Below, in pieces: positions 35,797 to 45,390 of a stretch of DNA of 64,000 bases; position 1 is the stretch's first letter; every line of letters begins with the position of its first letter. Below the pieces are notes generated by a model. That model saw only the letters and a program-made list of their open reading frames with translations, had not been told where the DNA came from and ran no database searches. The position numbers and the translations under genes were made by a program. This DNA is from Shewanella subflava (lineage in GTDB: Bacteria; Pseudomonadota; Gammaproteobacteria; Enterobacterales; Shewanellaceae), in the NCBI RefSeq assembly GCF_025971955.1, contig NZ_JAPDMX010000028.1, positions 124,001-188,000 on the forward strand, written 5' to 3'.

Positions 35797-36417
35797 ATGC
35801 ACATTGAAAATAGATGGCGATTAGGGCAAATATTATTAATCACAATGTTAGCAACTCCGCAGATTGCATTGGCAAAATATCAAGCTTCGATTGATTATAA
35901 CCAGCCCAACCAAGATAAGTTTGAGTCGCAGACAACAAACGCAAAACAACCGTTGTCAGGTTCTTCAACTGACACTGATGTGCCATTAAAACTTATCCAA
36001 GTCGGTGAGGCTGATATGGATGTGCTGTGGTTTGATGTGTATTTAGCCAAGCTGTATTCCATTGATGGTATTTATCAACCAAGACGTTTTCCATTAATGC
36101 TCGATATCGAATATCACCGCGATATTTCAGCGCAAGAATTGATCGACGCCACGATCGACCAATGGCATGAAAATGGTATTTCTAGTGCCGAAATTAATCA
36201 AATTAAGTCGCACCTCACCTCTGCATGGCCTGATGTGAAACAAAATGATCGCTTAAGTTTCATTATCCATAATGAACAACAAGCTGAATTTTTATTCAAC
36301 GATAAACCGTTTTATCAACTAGCAGATCAACGCTTTAGTGAAGCATTTATCGGAATTTGGTTATCAGAAAAAACCACTCATCCGAAATTGCGTAAACAGT
36401 TAATTGGAGCAAAATAA
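35797..36417 (+). CDS. Chalcone-isomerase-like periplasmic protein
   Basis: 206 aa. A signal peptide (about residues 1-24, ALA-K) precedes a chalcone-isomerase-like domain: VGEADMDVLWFDVYLAKLYSIDG and IEYHRDISAQELIDATIDQWHENG, ending FIGIWLSEKTTHPKLRKQLIG. Bacterial members bind lipids or have unknown roles and are not expected to act on flavonoids. It immediately precedes the DUF3833 gene. Confidence 0.86.
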   Translation: MHIENRWRLGQILLITMLATPQIALAKYQASIDYNQPNQDKFESQTTNAKQPLSGSSTDTDVPLKLIQVGEADMDVLWFDVYLAKLYSIDGIYQPRRFPLMLDIEYHRDISAQELIDATIDQWHENGISSAEINQIKSHLTSAWPDVKQNDRLSFIIHNEQQAEFLFNDKPFYQLADQRFSEAFIGIWLSEKTTHPKLRKQLIGAK

Positions 36418-36419
36418 TA

Positions 36420-37016
36420 ATGAATATTGTGCTAAAGCCAGCATTTGCAGTTATCAATAAAGGGCCTTTTTTAAGTCTAACTCGTTTTAAGTGGCTAAAA
36501 AAAAGCGTCGCGATACTTGCTTGTATAAGCTTGTTTTCTTGTTCATCGGCATCAATTGAGGATTACTCTAATACCACTCCATCATTAAATTTAGCTGCTT
36601 TTTTTGATGGTGAATTAACTGCAGCAGGCATAGTGCAGGATTATTCTGGCAAGGTTACTCGTAAATTTACCGTTACTATGGAAGGCAGTTGGCAAGGCAA
36701 TAAAGGTGAGTTAAAGGAGTGGTTTGTTTATGACGATGGTGAAAAGCAAATTCGAATCTGGTATCTAACCGATCTAGGAAATGGCCAGTTTGAAGGCCGA
36801 GCTGATGATATTTTGGGTGTCGCCAAAGGTGAGGCCAATGGTAGTGCACTGCGCTGGCGTTATGACATGAAATTATTGGTCGATGGCAGTGAGTATGAAG
36901 TTGAATTTGATGATTGGATGTTTTTAGTTGATAACAAAACCATTATCAACAAAAGCGACATTAACAAGTTTGGCATTAAAGTAGCTGAAGTCACCTTAGT
37001 AATACAAAAAAAATAA
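36420..37016 (+). CDS. DUF3833 family lipoprotein
   Basis: 198 aa. A long leader ends in the lipobox LFSC near residue 41, so it is probably an outer-membrane lipoprotein. The mature part shows the DUF3833 pattern: LAAFFDGELTAAGIVQDYSGKVTRKF, EWFVYDDGEKQIRIWYL, GVAKGEANGSALRWRYDM and DDWMFLVDNKTIINKSDINKFGIKV. Last gene of the cluster; function unknown. Two bases separate it from the upstream gene. Confidence 0.88.
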   Translation: MNIVLKPAFAVINKGPFLSLTRFKWLKKSVAILACISLFSCSSASIEDYSNTTPSLNLAAFFDGELTAAGIVQDYSGKVTRKFTVTMEGSWQGNKGELKEWFVYDDGEKQIRIWYLTDLGNGQFEGRADDILGVAKGEANGSALRWRYDMKLLVDGSEYEVEFDDWMFLVDNKTIINKSDINKFGIKVAEVTLVIQKK

Positions 37017-37050
37017 CCTGAATGTGATAAATAAATCGAATTCAGGTTAT
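37003..37050 (-). terminator. Intrinsic terminator of the DUF3634 gene
   Basis: 11-bp stem ATAACCTGAAT / ATTCAGGTTAT with a 16-base loop. On the minus strand it is followed by eight T. It overlaps the end of the converging DUF3833 gene. Confidence 0.75.
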
Positions 37051-37098
37051 CTGGTTGAATGTAAAGGTAATACTAACTTTTTATCTGCTCAAGTCGTT

Positions 37099-37443
37099 TT
37101 ATCCCTTGAGCTTTGAATTGTCGATGTGCTTTTTATCATAATATTCAAATGGGAATATATTTCTGATTTGCTGAGTTAAGCTGTCACCAACATTGGCCGA
37201 TACATGTAATCTAACCTGATTATCTTTTTCAGCGCGAACAGTGCAGGTCAGTTTGTGTTCTTTAGCAAAGGCACGACATTCTCGTTCAAATTTTTCCGGA
37301 ATTTTACCTTTATGTTTATTCAAACGCCCTTGTTTGAAATGCATTTCAAATAGCGTTAACCCACGTTTACCTGAAAAAATTAGCTTGTAAGCAAGAAAAA
37401 ATAACACCACGATAAATAAAATTTTGAATACAGTTTCTGTCAT
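37099..37443 (-). CDS. DUF3634 family membrane-anchored protein
   Basis: 114 aa. One N-terminal membrane segment (about residues 5-23), then a soluble basic domain with GKIPEKFERECRAFAKEHKLTCTV and LTQQIRNIFPFEYYD, as in DUF3634 proteins of Vibrio and Shewanella. Function unknown. It has its own terminator. Confidence 0.82.
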   Translation of the reverse strand: MTETVFKILFIVVLFFLAYKLIFSGKRGLTLFEMHFKQGRLNKHKGKIPEKFERECRAFAKEHKLTCTVRAEKDNQVRLHVSANVGDSLTQQIRNIFPFEYYDKKHIDNSKLKG

Positions 37444-37691
37444 GTTAAGCGTCCTTTAAGCTTTGTTATTCTTATAGTTAAGATACGCTTGATTATCGCA
37501 GGTGCAATCTTTTTTTACTAAAAAAGTGGTGTTTAGCAAGAATATTAATTTCTGTTATTGGCGCAAACTGAAAAGCTGTGTTACATTTTTATTACATCAG
37601 GTTCAAGTTTGTATTTTGCACTAATTAAGCAATCAAACTGTTACTTGTTTAGGCACGGTAAATGGATTTTTATCTCATTAAGGATAATGTT

Positions 37692-37865
37692 ATGTCGATA
37701 TCAAATGCTAAGCGTTGGAATGAATTGTGTGAATTACAAATTATCACAATGAATAATCTTGCAAATCAGTTTCCTGAACGTCGTGAACACCTTTCTACTA
37801 TTTCTAATGGCTGGCGCCATATGCAACAGCAATTACTGCAAAATAAAGTTCCCTCACTGAAGTAG
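37692..37865 (+). CDS. Small uncharacterised protein
   Basis: 57 aa, helical and soluble: starts MSISNAKRWNELCELQ and contains NLANQFPERREHL. AAGGATAATGTT precedes the ATG with AGGA about 9 bases away; an in-frame ATG at 37662 is less well placed. I do not recognise a family. Amphipathic spacing hints at a small regulatory or coiled protein, but that is a guess. Confidence 0.55.
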   Translation: MSISNAKRWNELCELQIITMNNLANQFPERREHLSTISNGWRHMQQQLLQNKVPSLK

Positions 37866-38067
37866 TCTAAATTAACCTCAGCACGGTTAAACGTTATATA
37901 TACAGCGCTTTTTATAGCTAGTAGCGTTGAGTTTATATGCTATACGCTCCAATGATAGGGGAGCGAGCGACATTGGAACTCAAACCCGCTTTATTGTCGG
38001 CACGAAATTAAAGATTCACTGTAAGTATCTGATTGATATTTTAACAATCAATCATTTACCTCTTGGC

Positions 38068-38100
38068 TTGAATTGTATTTGAATTGTATTTGAATTGTGC
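38068..38100. repeat. Tandem 11-bp repeat, three units
   Basis: Units TTGAATTGTAT, TTGAATTGTAT and TTGAATTGTGC are head to tail; the last differs at two positions. Confidence 0.9.
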
Positions 38101-38150
38101 TGAATTAGGTTTTGTCGACTTTCAAAAGTGTCACGTTTAAATGAACATTA

Positions 38151-38199
38151 GGGCGAGTTTATCTTTGTTGATAAAAAACAAACAAAGATCAATACGCCT
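38151..38199. repeat. Short hairpin made of MITE-like ends
   Basis: GGGCGAGTTTATCTTTGTTG faces AACAAAGATCAATACGCCT across a short A-rich loop. Both arms resemble the terminal repeats of the element at 34965-35227, as if its interior had been lost. Confidence 0.75.
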
Positions 38200-38260
38200 A
38201 AATACAGCTGCATTGAGTTATCTGAGAAGATCAATACTCAAATGACTCTTATACTCAGAC

Positions 38261-38593
38261 TCAGACGATACCTGTAAGCAATGATGCTTGGGATACTCTC
38301 TCTATCGTGACGTAAACCCAAATAATTAAAAAGCATAGCATCATCAGCAAGGCAACAATTCTGAATACTTGCGCATATTCCATGACAGAAGTGAAGTAGC
38401 GTTTTTGTACCGCATTCGATAAGAATGTGCCGACTAAAGAAAATACACACAAGTACATGGCTGCATATTGAGTTGAGCTTGAACCATAGATTTTTTCATA
38501 AACCAAAACGAAACTAACAATGGTCAGAACTATGATCCGAAACAAACGTTCATTTTTATTTGATAAGTTCCATCTAGGCAATCCCATTGCCAT
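38261..38593 (-). CDS. Small uncharacterised membrane protein
   Basis: 110 aa with three likely membrane segments (about residues 20-36, 44-62 and 78-98). A strong ribosome site (GGAGAGG) precedes the start; ATG at 38593 is preferred over GTG at 38596, and ATG at 38587 is possible. No family recognised. It stands alone on the minus strand, 109 bases past the start of nothing obvious, and its downstream region carries the MITE-like hairpin. Confidence 0.65.
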   Translation of the reverse strand: MAMGLPRWNLSNKNERLFRIIVLTIVSFVLVYEKIYGSSSTQYAAMYLCVFSLVGTFLSNAVQKRYFTSVMEYAQVFRIVALLMMLCFLIIWVYVTIERVSQASLLTGIV

Positions 38594-38702
38594 CACCTCT
38601 CCATTTCTGCTGACTCAGTTGCAATATAGCGGCAATTAAATACCGCTAAGATAAGTATAGTTATAGTGAGATATGATTATTTTTTCAACTGTTTAGTGAT
38701 GT

Positions 38703-39611
38703 TTATGTCAATTGTGATTCGAATTTACAAATAACATGAGGAAGCAGTTTTTGCAGTGCAAGGGCCAGCAGGATAAAACCAAGACCAAGATACGTTGCTG
38801 TTGCGATATTTTCTTTTAATATCCAGCTTATAAAACAGATAGATAACACGGGTGTTAAAAATGCCATGGTGCTCATATTGGCTGCTTTATTAGTGTTTTT
38901 TAATGCCATCAACCACAAAGCAAATGTGACGCCCATTTCAAATAGCCCAACATACATACCTGCAAGTAAGCCTTTTGTAGACAAACTTGGTAGCGTATCA
39001 GTTAATAAAAGTGTGATAACAATAAACGGCAATCCTAGCGTAAAGCTAAGCAGTAAGCTGACAATCGCATTGCCATTATCTTTAGTGTTGAAAATCCAAT
39101 ATAAACACCATAAAACCGTACTCAACAAAGCAAGTAAAATACCGACGGGGCTATCAAAGTTCATTGTGGTAATGTTTCCGCCTGTAGCGATAATAAACAC
39201 ACCAACATAAGCAATAATGGCAGCAATTATGTCGATTTTACTCAGCGAGTGACCTAAAAAGGGAACGGACAGGAGAGGCAACAAAATAGCCCAAGTGTAA
39301 TTTAATGACTGAGCTTGTTGTGCAGGTAACAAATCATAAGCAGCAAAAAGCACATAATAGTAAAGAAATGGATTTAACATCCCGCTGATCAGATAAAATG
39401 TAGGCCGCTGTAAAAACTGGCGGCTCACTAAGTTGAGTTTACCTTGCATCAACAAAATAATACTCAGTGCTACCACAGACGTTAGCACTGCCACTAAGAC
39501 CAGTTGTAAGGGCGTGAAATAACCCAGCGCAACTTTGAATGCTACGGCGACCGTTGACCATAAAAACACCGCGCTTAAACCATATAGGTAGGCGATTTGG
39601 GTTGAGTTCAA
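38703..39611 (-). CDS. EamA/DMT family transporter
   Basis: 302 aa, ten membrane segments in two EamA repeats (about 7-140 and 150-295). The start YLYGLSAVFLWSTVAVAFKVAL and the end VLSICFISWILKENIATATYLGLGFILLALAL are typical of drug/metabolite exporters. Substrate unknown. It is divergent from dnaK, with a 304-base intergenic region. Confidence 0.88.
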   Translation of the reverse strand: MNSTQIAYLYGLSAVFLWSTVAVAFKVALGYFTPLQLVLVAVLTSVVALSIILLMQGKLNLVSRQFLQRPTFYLISGMLNPFLYYYVLFAAYDLLPAQQAQSLNYTWAILLPLLSVPFLGHSLSKIDIIAAIIAYVGVFIIATGGNITTMNFDSPVGILLALLSTVLWCLYWIFNTKDNGNAIVSLLLSFTLGLPFIVITLLLTDTLPSLSTKGLLAGMYVGLFEMGVTFALWLMALKNTNKAANMSTMAFLTPVLSICFISWILKENIATATYLGLGFILLALALQKLLPHVICKFESQLT

Positions 39612-39749
39612 GATGACACCCTCAAAAATGAATAGTGGTAATAGTGCTTAGGAAGGTAAATAATAACATACAAATTGTATGCAATATCCAATTTTGGCAT
39701 TTTCCCATAACTCATATTAGGAAAACAGCATAAATTTTTAATGTCTCCC

Positions 39750-39776
39750 CTTGTAAATGAAATTCCCGCCCCTATA
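39750..39776 (+). promoter_or_regulatory. Sigma-32-type heat-shock promoter, distal
   Basis: -35 CTTGTA at 39750-39755 and -10 CCCCTATA at 39769-39776, 13-base spacer, against the RpoH consensus CTTGAAA / CCCCATNT. Confidence 0.65.
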
Positions 39777-39835
39777 TACATTGGTAAGAAAGATTTGGGC
39801 GGTAAAAAAAGCCAAGATTTTAGCGCAAATAAATG

Positions 39836-39863
39836 CTTGAAATAATCTCAGCGTCCCCCATAT
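39836..39863 (+). promoter_or_regulatory. Sigma-32-type heat-shock promoter, proximal
   Basis: -35 CTTGAA at 39836-39841 and -10 CCCCATAT at 39856-39863 with a 14-base spacer, close to the RpoH consensus. It lies about 50 bases before dnaK. Confidence 0.85.
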
Positions 39864-39915
39864 CAATATCAGACAACAAATTTATGACGAATATCGTCAA
39901 TTTCCGGAGGACCTC

Positions 39916-41832
39916 ATGGGCAAAATTATTGGTATCGACTTAGGCACAACAAATTCATGTGTGGCTGTCCTTGATGGCGGTAAAGCACGCGTAATTGAAA
40001 ACGCAGAAGGCGATCGTACAACCCCTTCTATTGTTGCTTATACCGATGATGAAACAATTGTAGGCCAGCCTGCAAAACGCCAAGCAGTGACAAACCCTGC
40101 GAACACTTTTTTCGCAATCAAGCGTTTAATTGGTCGTCGTTTTAAAGATGACGAAGTTCAGCGCGATGTTGACATCATGCCTTTCAAAATTATCGCTGCA
40201 GATAATGGCGATGCATGGGTTGAGCAACGTGGTAACAAAATGGCACCGCCACAAGTGTCTGCTGAAATCTTGAAAAAGATGAAAAAAACTGCAGAAGACT
40301 TTTTAGGTGAAGAAGTGACTGAAGCGGTCATTACGGTTCCTGCTTACTTTAACGATTCACAACGTCAAGCAACAAAAGATGCTGGTCGTATCGCGGGTCT
40401 TGATGTAAAGCGTATTATCAACGAGCCAACAGCAGCGGCATTAGCCTATGGTATTGATAAGAAGCAAGGCGACAACATTGTTGCGGTATACGATTTAGGT
40501 GGTGGTACATTCGATATTTCAATCATCGAAATCGACAGCAATGACGGTGATCAAACATTCGAAGTATTAGCAACCAATGGTGACACTCACTTAGGTGGTG
40601 AAGACTTCGATAACCGTTTAATTAACTATTTAGCAGACGAGTTCAAAAAAGACCAAGGCTTAGATCTACGTAAAGATCCATTAGCGATGCAACGTCTTAA
40701 AGAAGCGGCTGAAAAAGCGAAAATTGAATTATCAAGCACTAACTCAACTGAAGTTAACTTACCTTACATCACAGCTGATGCAACAGGTCCTAAGCATTTA
40801 GTGGTTAAAATCACTCGTGCTAAGTTAGAGTCATTAGTTGAAGACTTAATCCAACGTTCTTTAGAGCCGTTAAAAGTCGCGTTAGCTGATGCTGATTTAT
40901 CTGTATCAGACATCAACGAGGTTATCTTAGTTGGTGGTCAAACACGTATGCCTAAGGTACAAGAAGCGGTAACTAACTTCTTTGGCAAAGAGCCTCGTAA
41001 AGACGTTAACCCAGATGAAGCGGTTGCAGTAGGTGCAGCGATTCAAGCTGGCGTACTTTCTGGTGACGTGAAAGACGTTCTATTACTTGACGTAACACCG
41101 TTATCATTTGGTATTGAAACCATGGGTAGCGTAATGACTAAGCTTATCGAGAAGAACACCACTATCCCGACTAAAGCGAGTCAAATTTTCTCTACCGCTG
41201 ACGACAACCAAAGTGCAGTGACCATTCACGTACTTCAAGGTGAGCGTAAGCAAGCGAGTTACAATAAATCTTTAGGTCAATTTAACCTAGAAGGTATTGA
41301 GCCAGCACCTCGTGGTCAACCACAAATTGAAGTCGCTTTTGACATCGATGCTGACGGTATCTTAAAAGTGTCTGCAACCGACAAGAAAACCGGTAAAGCG
41401 CAAAACATCACCATTAAGGCTAACTCAGGTTTGTCTGATGAAGAAGTTGAGCAAATGGTACGTGATGCTGAAGCTAACGCTGATGAAGATGCCAAGTTTG
41501 AAGAGTTAGTTCAAGCGCGCAACCAAGCAGATGGTTTAGTTCACTCTACTAAGAAACAAGTCACTGAAGCGGGTGATGATTTACCTGCAGAAGACAAAGA
41601 GAAAATCGAAGCAGCAATGGCTGACGTTGATGCAGCAGTGAAGAGCAATGACAAAGAAGCCATTGATAAAGCGACACAAGCATTAATCGAAGCTTCTGCT
41701 AAGTTAATGGAAATTGCTCAAGCTAAAGCACAAGGCGGCGCAGAGCAAGCAACTGATGCTGGCAAGCAAGCTAACCCTGCTGACGATGTTGTTGACGCTG
41801 AGTTTGAAGAAGTGAAAGACGACAAAAAATAA
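39916..41832 (+). CDS. dnaK: Hsp70 chaperone DnaK
   Basis: 638 aa, full length. ATPase domain (about 1-385) with [23 protein letters not shown] and VGGQTRMP; linker [11 protein letters not shown]; substrate-binding beta domain (about 395-500) and helical lid; Ala/Lys/Asp-rich tail ending [12 protein letters not shown]. It folds and protects proteins with DnaJ and GrpE. A strong ribosome site (GGAGGACCTC) precedes the ATG, and two sigma-32-type promoters lie upstream. Codon choice looks like that of a highly expressed gene. Confidence 0.99.
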   Translation: MGKIIGIDLGTTNSCVAVLDGGKARVIENAEGDRTTPSIVAYTDDETIVGQPAKRQAVTNPANTFFAIKRLIGRRFKDDEVQRDVDIMPFKIIAADNGDAWVEQRGNKMAPPQVSAEILKKMKKTAEDFLGEEVTEAVITVPAYFNDSQRQATKDAGRIAGLDVKRIINEPTAAALAYGIDKKQGDNIVAVYDLGGGTFDISIIEIDSNDGDQTFEVLATNGDTHLGGEDFDNRLINYLADEFKKDQGLDLRKDPLAMQRLKEAAEKAKIELSSTNSTEVNLPYITADATGPKHLVVKITRAKLESLVEDLIQRSLEPLKVALADADLSVSDINEVILVGGQTRMPKVQEAVTNFFGKEPRKDVNPDEAVAVGAAIQAGVLSGDVKDVLLLDVTPLSFGIETMGSVMTKLIEKNTTIPTKASQIFSTADDNQSAVTIHVLQGERKQASYNKSLGQFNLEGIEPAPRGQPQIEVAFDIDADGILKVSATDKKTGKAQNITIKANSGLSDEEVEQMVRDAEANADEDAKFEELVQARNQADGLVHSTKKQVTEAGDDLPAEDKEKIEAAMADVDAAVKSNDKEAIDKATQALIEASAKLMEIAQAKAQGGAEQATDAGKQANPADDVVDAEFEEVKDDKK

Positions 41833-41954
41833 TTAGTTACTTTCTATAGTAAAAGCAATTAGTTAGTATAAAGCGGGCGTTGAGGCTTACCTCTAACGCC
41901 CGTTTGCACAATATTCTTAATCATTTTAAGCAAACCTTCGAGAAGCAAAACACT

Positions 41955-43082
41955 ATGTCAAAGCGTGATTTTTACGAAGTTCTCGGTGTCGGTCGTGATG
42001 CCAGTGAGCGCGAAATTAAAAAAGCCTACAAGCGTTTAGCGATGAAATTTCACCCTGATCGCAATCCTGGTGATAAAGCGGCAGAAGCAAGCTTTAAAGA
42101 AGCAAAAGAAGCTTATGAAATTTTAACCGACAGCGATAAAAAAGCGGCTTATGATCAATTTGGTCATGCTGGCGTAGATCCTAACCGTGGTGGTGGCCAT
42201 GGTGGACAAGGCGATTTCGGTGATATTTTTGGCGACGTTTTTGGTGATATCTTCGGCGGTGGCCGCCGTGGTGGTCAGCGTCAAGCGGCACGTGGCAGTG
42301 ATTTACGCTACAACTTAGAATTATCACTTGAAGAAGCGGTTCGTGGTTTAACCAAAGAGTTACGCATACCTACACTTGCTGCGTGTGATCTTTGTGATGG
42401 CAGCGGCGCGAAAAAGGGCACTCAAGCAACCACTTGCGGCACTTGTCATGGTCAAGGCCAAGTACAAATGCGTCAAGGCTTCTTTGCGGTACAACAGGCT
42501 TGTCCAACGTGTCATGGTCGCGGCAAAATCATCAAAGACCCTTGTAACAAGTGTCATGGTGAAGGCCGAGTTGAAAAGAGCAAAACCTTATCGGTTAAAA
42601 TTCCTGCTGGCGTTGATAACGGCGACAGAATTCGTTTAACAGGTGAAGGTGAAGCGGGCGAGTTTGGTGCACCTCCTGGTGATTTATATGTTCAGGTGAG
42701 CGTACGTGAGCACAGTATTTTCACCCGTGATGCCAACAATCTTTACTGTGAAGTGCCTATTTCATTCAGTAAAGCGGCATTAGGCGGCGAGATTGAGGTG
42801 CCAACACTGGACGGTAAAGTTAGCCTGAAAATTCCAACAGAAACCCAAACGGGTCGTATGTTCCGCCTACGTGGTAAAGGAGTGAAATCTGTGCGTAGCC
42901 ATGCAGTAGGCGATCTACTGTGTAAAGTGGTTATGGAAACACCGGTTAACCTAAACGAAAAGCAAAAAGAATTATTACGTGAGTTTGAAGCCACCTTGAC
43001 TGGTGAATCAAAAAAACACAGCCCAAAAGCGGAAGGTTTTTTTGATGGCGTGAAGAAGTTCTTTCAAGATTTAAATAGCTAA
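41955..43082 (+). CDS. dnaJ: Co-chaperone DnaJ (Hsp40)
   Basis: 375 aa. J domain (about 1-70) with the HPD motif in [10 protein letters not shown], Gly-rich region ([19 protein letters not shown]), four CxxCxGxG-type zinc repeats ([32 protein letters not shown]) and the C-terminal substrate-binding domains. It stimulates DnaK ATPase. The frame opens at 41880, but the family start is the ATG at 41955. Cotranscribed with dnaK (122-base gap); terminator follows. Confidence 0.98.
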   Translation: MSKRDFYEVLGVGRDASEREIKKAYKRLAMKFHPDRNPGDKAAEASFKEAKEAYEILTDSDKKAAYDQFGHAGVDPNRGGGHGGQGDFGDIFGDVFGDIFGGGRRGGQRQAARGSDLRYNLELSLEEAVRGLTKELRIPTLAACDLCDGSGAKKGTQATTCGTCHGQGQVQMRQGFFAVQQACPTCHGRGKIIKDPCNKCHGEGRVEKSKTLSVKIPAGVDNGDRIRLTGEGEAGEFGAPPGDLYVQVSVREHSIFTRDANNLYCEVPISFSKAALGGEIEVPTLDGKVSLKIPTETQTGRMFRLRGKGVKSVRSHAVGDLLCKVVMETPVNLNEKQKELLREFEATLTGESKKHSPKAEGFFDGVKKFFQDLNS

Positions 43083-43117
43083 TCGCAACTCGCTAGGCTA
43101 AAACAAATATCAATAGC

Positions 43118-43149
43118 AAGGCTGTTTACTTAAGTAAGCAGCCTTTTTT
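43118..43149 (+). terminator. Intrinsic terminator of dnaKJ
   Basis: Stem AAGGCTGTTTACTT / AAGTAAGCAGCCTT (one mismatch) with a T6 tail, 35 bases after dnaJ. Confidence 0.9.
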
Positions 43150-43215
43150 GTTTAAGTGAATGTTATAATCTGTTCATTATTGGCTATTCCTTCCCTTCGT
43201 GACCAGGCGCTATTG

Positions 43216-44451
43216 ATGAAATTGACTGCATTTTCTCTTCATTCCGGTTTAGTTAATGCCTTACCTACTAGCGTGTCGGTCGCTAGTCAGATACAGCAAC
43301 AGGCTATTCCCGCGGTGTTGTCTGGTGAGGATGTATTGGCATTAGCGCAAACGGGCAGCGGTAAAACTTACGCCTATGGTTTGCCTTTATTGCATCGCAT
43401 CATTCAGCAGCGAAATAGTTACAGTTTGTCTGCGGTGATTATTGCGCCGACACGAGAACTGGCCTCGCAAGTGGGACAAAGCTTATCGCCACTTGCGCAG
43501 GCGCTGAATCTTAAACTTGAGGTGCTGTGTGGCGGTGAAGATATCGCATTACAAGTAGAGCGCCTCACAAAACACATTAATGTTATTGTCGCGACACCGG
43601 GGCGATTATTAGCTTTGGCACAACAGAATTCCCTTAACTTTGCAGATTTAGAGACATTAGTGCTAGATGAAGCCGATCGTTTGCTGGATATGGGGTTTAT
43701 TAATGATTTAAATGCCTTGCTGGCGTTAATGCCAACCAGACAAACCCTGTTATTTTCTGCCACCATGCCAGAAACGTTAGCGGAGTTAGCCAGTAATATT
43801 TTATCTAAGCCATTTGCTCGGATAGAAGCGAGCACTTTAAATCATCCTGTCGAAGAGATTGTACAAAGTATTTATCATGTGAATAAAGGCAGTAAGGCTA
43901 AAGTACTTATTGAGCAGATAAAGTTGCATCAATGGCGCCAAGTATTGGTGTTTGTTAATGCCAAAGATGATGCCGATGCTTTATGCAAAAAACTGTTAAA
44001 AGCCGGGATCAATGCAGCTGCCATGCACGGTGATAAAGAGCAAAAGCTTAGGGCGCAAACATTGGCTCAGTTTCAGCAACAACAATTGACGGTATTGATT
44101 GCAACCGATGTGTTGGCTAGAGGTATTCATATTGAGGCTTTGCCAGTAGTGATTAATTTTGAGTTGCCTTCTCAACCTACCACTTATATACATCGTGTTG
44201 GCCGCACAGCCCGTGCTGGATTGAGTGGCATTGTGCTTTCGTTAGTGTGTCATGCTGAATTGTCCGTCTTAGTGGCAATCAGGCAATTAACTGGCCAAGC
44301 TTTACCACTGCAAACGTTGGCAGATTTTCCGGTTACCGATAAACCGATTGATGCCAACAGCAAACGGCCCCCCCGTGACAAACAAGCCAATCGCCGCACG
44401 GCAAATAAAAAAAGCATAAGTGATTTTGCTAAACGTGCAAGGTCTCGATAA
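43216..44451 (+). CDS. DEAD-box RNA helicase
   Basis: 411 aa. Motifs AQTGSGKT, PTRELA, TPGRL, DEAD (VLDEADRLLDMGF), SAT, ARGIHIE and HRVGRTARAG are all present, with a short basic tail (KRPPRDKQANRRTANKK). It belongs to the general RhlE/DEAD group; no specific name is justified. Start at 43216 (MKLTAFSL) fits the family; the longer frame from 43156 has an unrelated leader. Confidence 0.88.
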   Translation: MKLTAFSLHSGLVNALPTSVSVASQIQQQAIPAVLSGEDVLALAQTGSGKTYAYGLPLLHRIIQQRNSYSLSAVIIAPTRELASQVGQSLSPLAQALNLKLEVLCGGEDIALQVERLTKHINVIVATPGRLLALAQQNSLNFADLETLVLDEADRLLDMGFINDLNALLALMPTRQTLLFSATMPETLAELASNILSKPFARIEASTLNHPVEEIVQSIYHVNKGSKAKVLIEQIKLHQWRQVLVFVNAKDDADALCKKLLKAGINAAAMHGDKEQKLRAQTLAQFQQQQLTVLIATDVLARGIHIEALPVVINFELPSQPTTYIHRVGRTARAGLSGIVLSLVCHAELSVLVAIRQLTGQALPLQTLADFPVTDKPIDANSKRPPRDKQANRRTANKKSISDFAKRARSR

Positions 44452-44494
44452 AGTAGATTTTAGATAAACCTATTATTTTTTAAAGGATGTAAAA

Positions 44495-45301
44495 ATGAAC
44501 AAATTGGCATTATCACTGTGTATTACCGCATTATTAGTCGGTTGTGTTAGTACTAAATCACCCACGGGTAGAAGCCAAACCTTATTATTCTCCGACGCAC
44601 AGATGCAACAAATGGGCGCACAATCCTTTGCCGCAATGAAAAAAGATCAAAAAATTAGCCAAGACAAAAACAAAACTGCATACGTGAATTGCATCGCCAA
44701 AAGGATCACTGCGGTTTTACCCGATCAAAGTCAGCAATGGGAAGTGGTGTTATTTGAATCGGAACAAGTGAACGCCTTTGCATTACCCGGAGGTCATATT
44801 GGCGTTTATACCGGTTTATTAAATGTGGCGGTGAATCAAGATCAACTGGCTACGGTAATGGGCCATGAAGTTGCTCACGTATTGGCGCAGCATGGGAATG
44901 AGCAAGTATCGCGTTCACAACTTACCGGTATCGGCATGCAAGTGGCTGATGCGGCGTTAGGCGCAAGTGGCGTCGCCAACAAAGATTTATATATGGCTGG
45001 TTTAGGGTTAGGCACTCAAGTTGGGATCATTTTGCCCTTTGGCCGAAATCAAGAAAGCGAAGCTGATATGGTGGGTTTAGAGTTAATGGCTAAGGCAGGT
45101 TTTAATCCACAAGAGAGCGTTACACTTTGGCAAAATATGGCTAAAGCCGGTGGTAGCCAAGGACCCGAATTACTTTCAACCCATCCATCACACAGCCATC
45201 GAATAGAAGATTTGCAGGCGGCTCAAAACCGCGTTATGCCGCTTTATACTCAAGCTCGAAAACAGTCTTTGACTGAATGTAAAATTAACGGTTCAAAATA
45301 G
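44495..45301 (+). CDS. M48 family metalloprotease lipoprotein
   Basis: 268 aa. Lipobox LVGC (Cys17) marks a lipoprotein. The zinc motif HEVAH lies in VMGHEVAHVLAQHG, with the third ligand Glu in QESEADMVGLELM. This matches LoiP/YcaL-type M48 proteases, which work in outer-membrane protein quality control. Preceded by AAAGGATG. A single-gene unit between the helicase and fklB. Confidence 0.9.
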   Translation: MNKLALSLCITALLVGCVSTKSPTGRSQTLLFSDAQMQQMGAQSFAAMKKDQKISQDKNKTAYVNCIAKRITAVLPDQSQQWEVVLFESEQVNAFALPGGHIGVYTGLLNVAVNQDQLATVMGHEVAHVLAQHGNEQVSRSQLTGIGMQVADAALGASGVANKDLYMAGLGLGTQVGIILPFGRNQESEADMVGLELMAKAGFNPQESVTLWQNMAKAGGSQGPELLSTHPSHSHRIEDLQAAQNRVMPLYTQARKQSLTECKINGSK

Positions 45302-45390
45302 TCATTTTGTTCGGCTTTTTGTCAGCAAGCGCGGTTTAAATGTGATAGACTCCGTAAAATTTTTAATTGTCCAGATGAGAGAAAGAAATT

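Larger units (their letters stand above)
37866..38260. other. 395-bp gene-free region with three repeat structures
   Basis: Contains an imperfect nested inverted repeat (TTGAGTT at 37927 and TCCAATG at 37948, mirrored by CATTGGAACTCAA at 37971-37983), three 11-bp tandem units TTGAATTGTAT/TTGAATTGTGC (38068-38100) and a compact hairpin like the ends of the 34.97-kb element. No supported gene. Confidence 0.7.
39612..39915. other. 304-bp intergenic region between EamA gene and dnaK
   Basis: No gene. Holds two sigma-32-type promoters for dnaK (listed separately) and presumably a housekeeping promoter for the divergent EamA gene. Confidence 0.8.
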
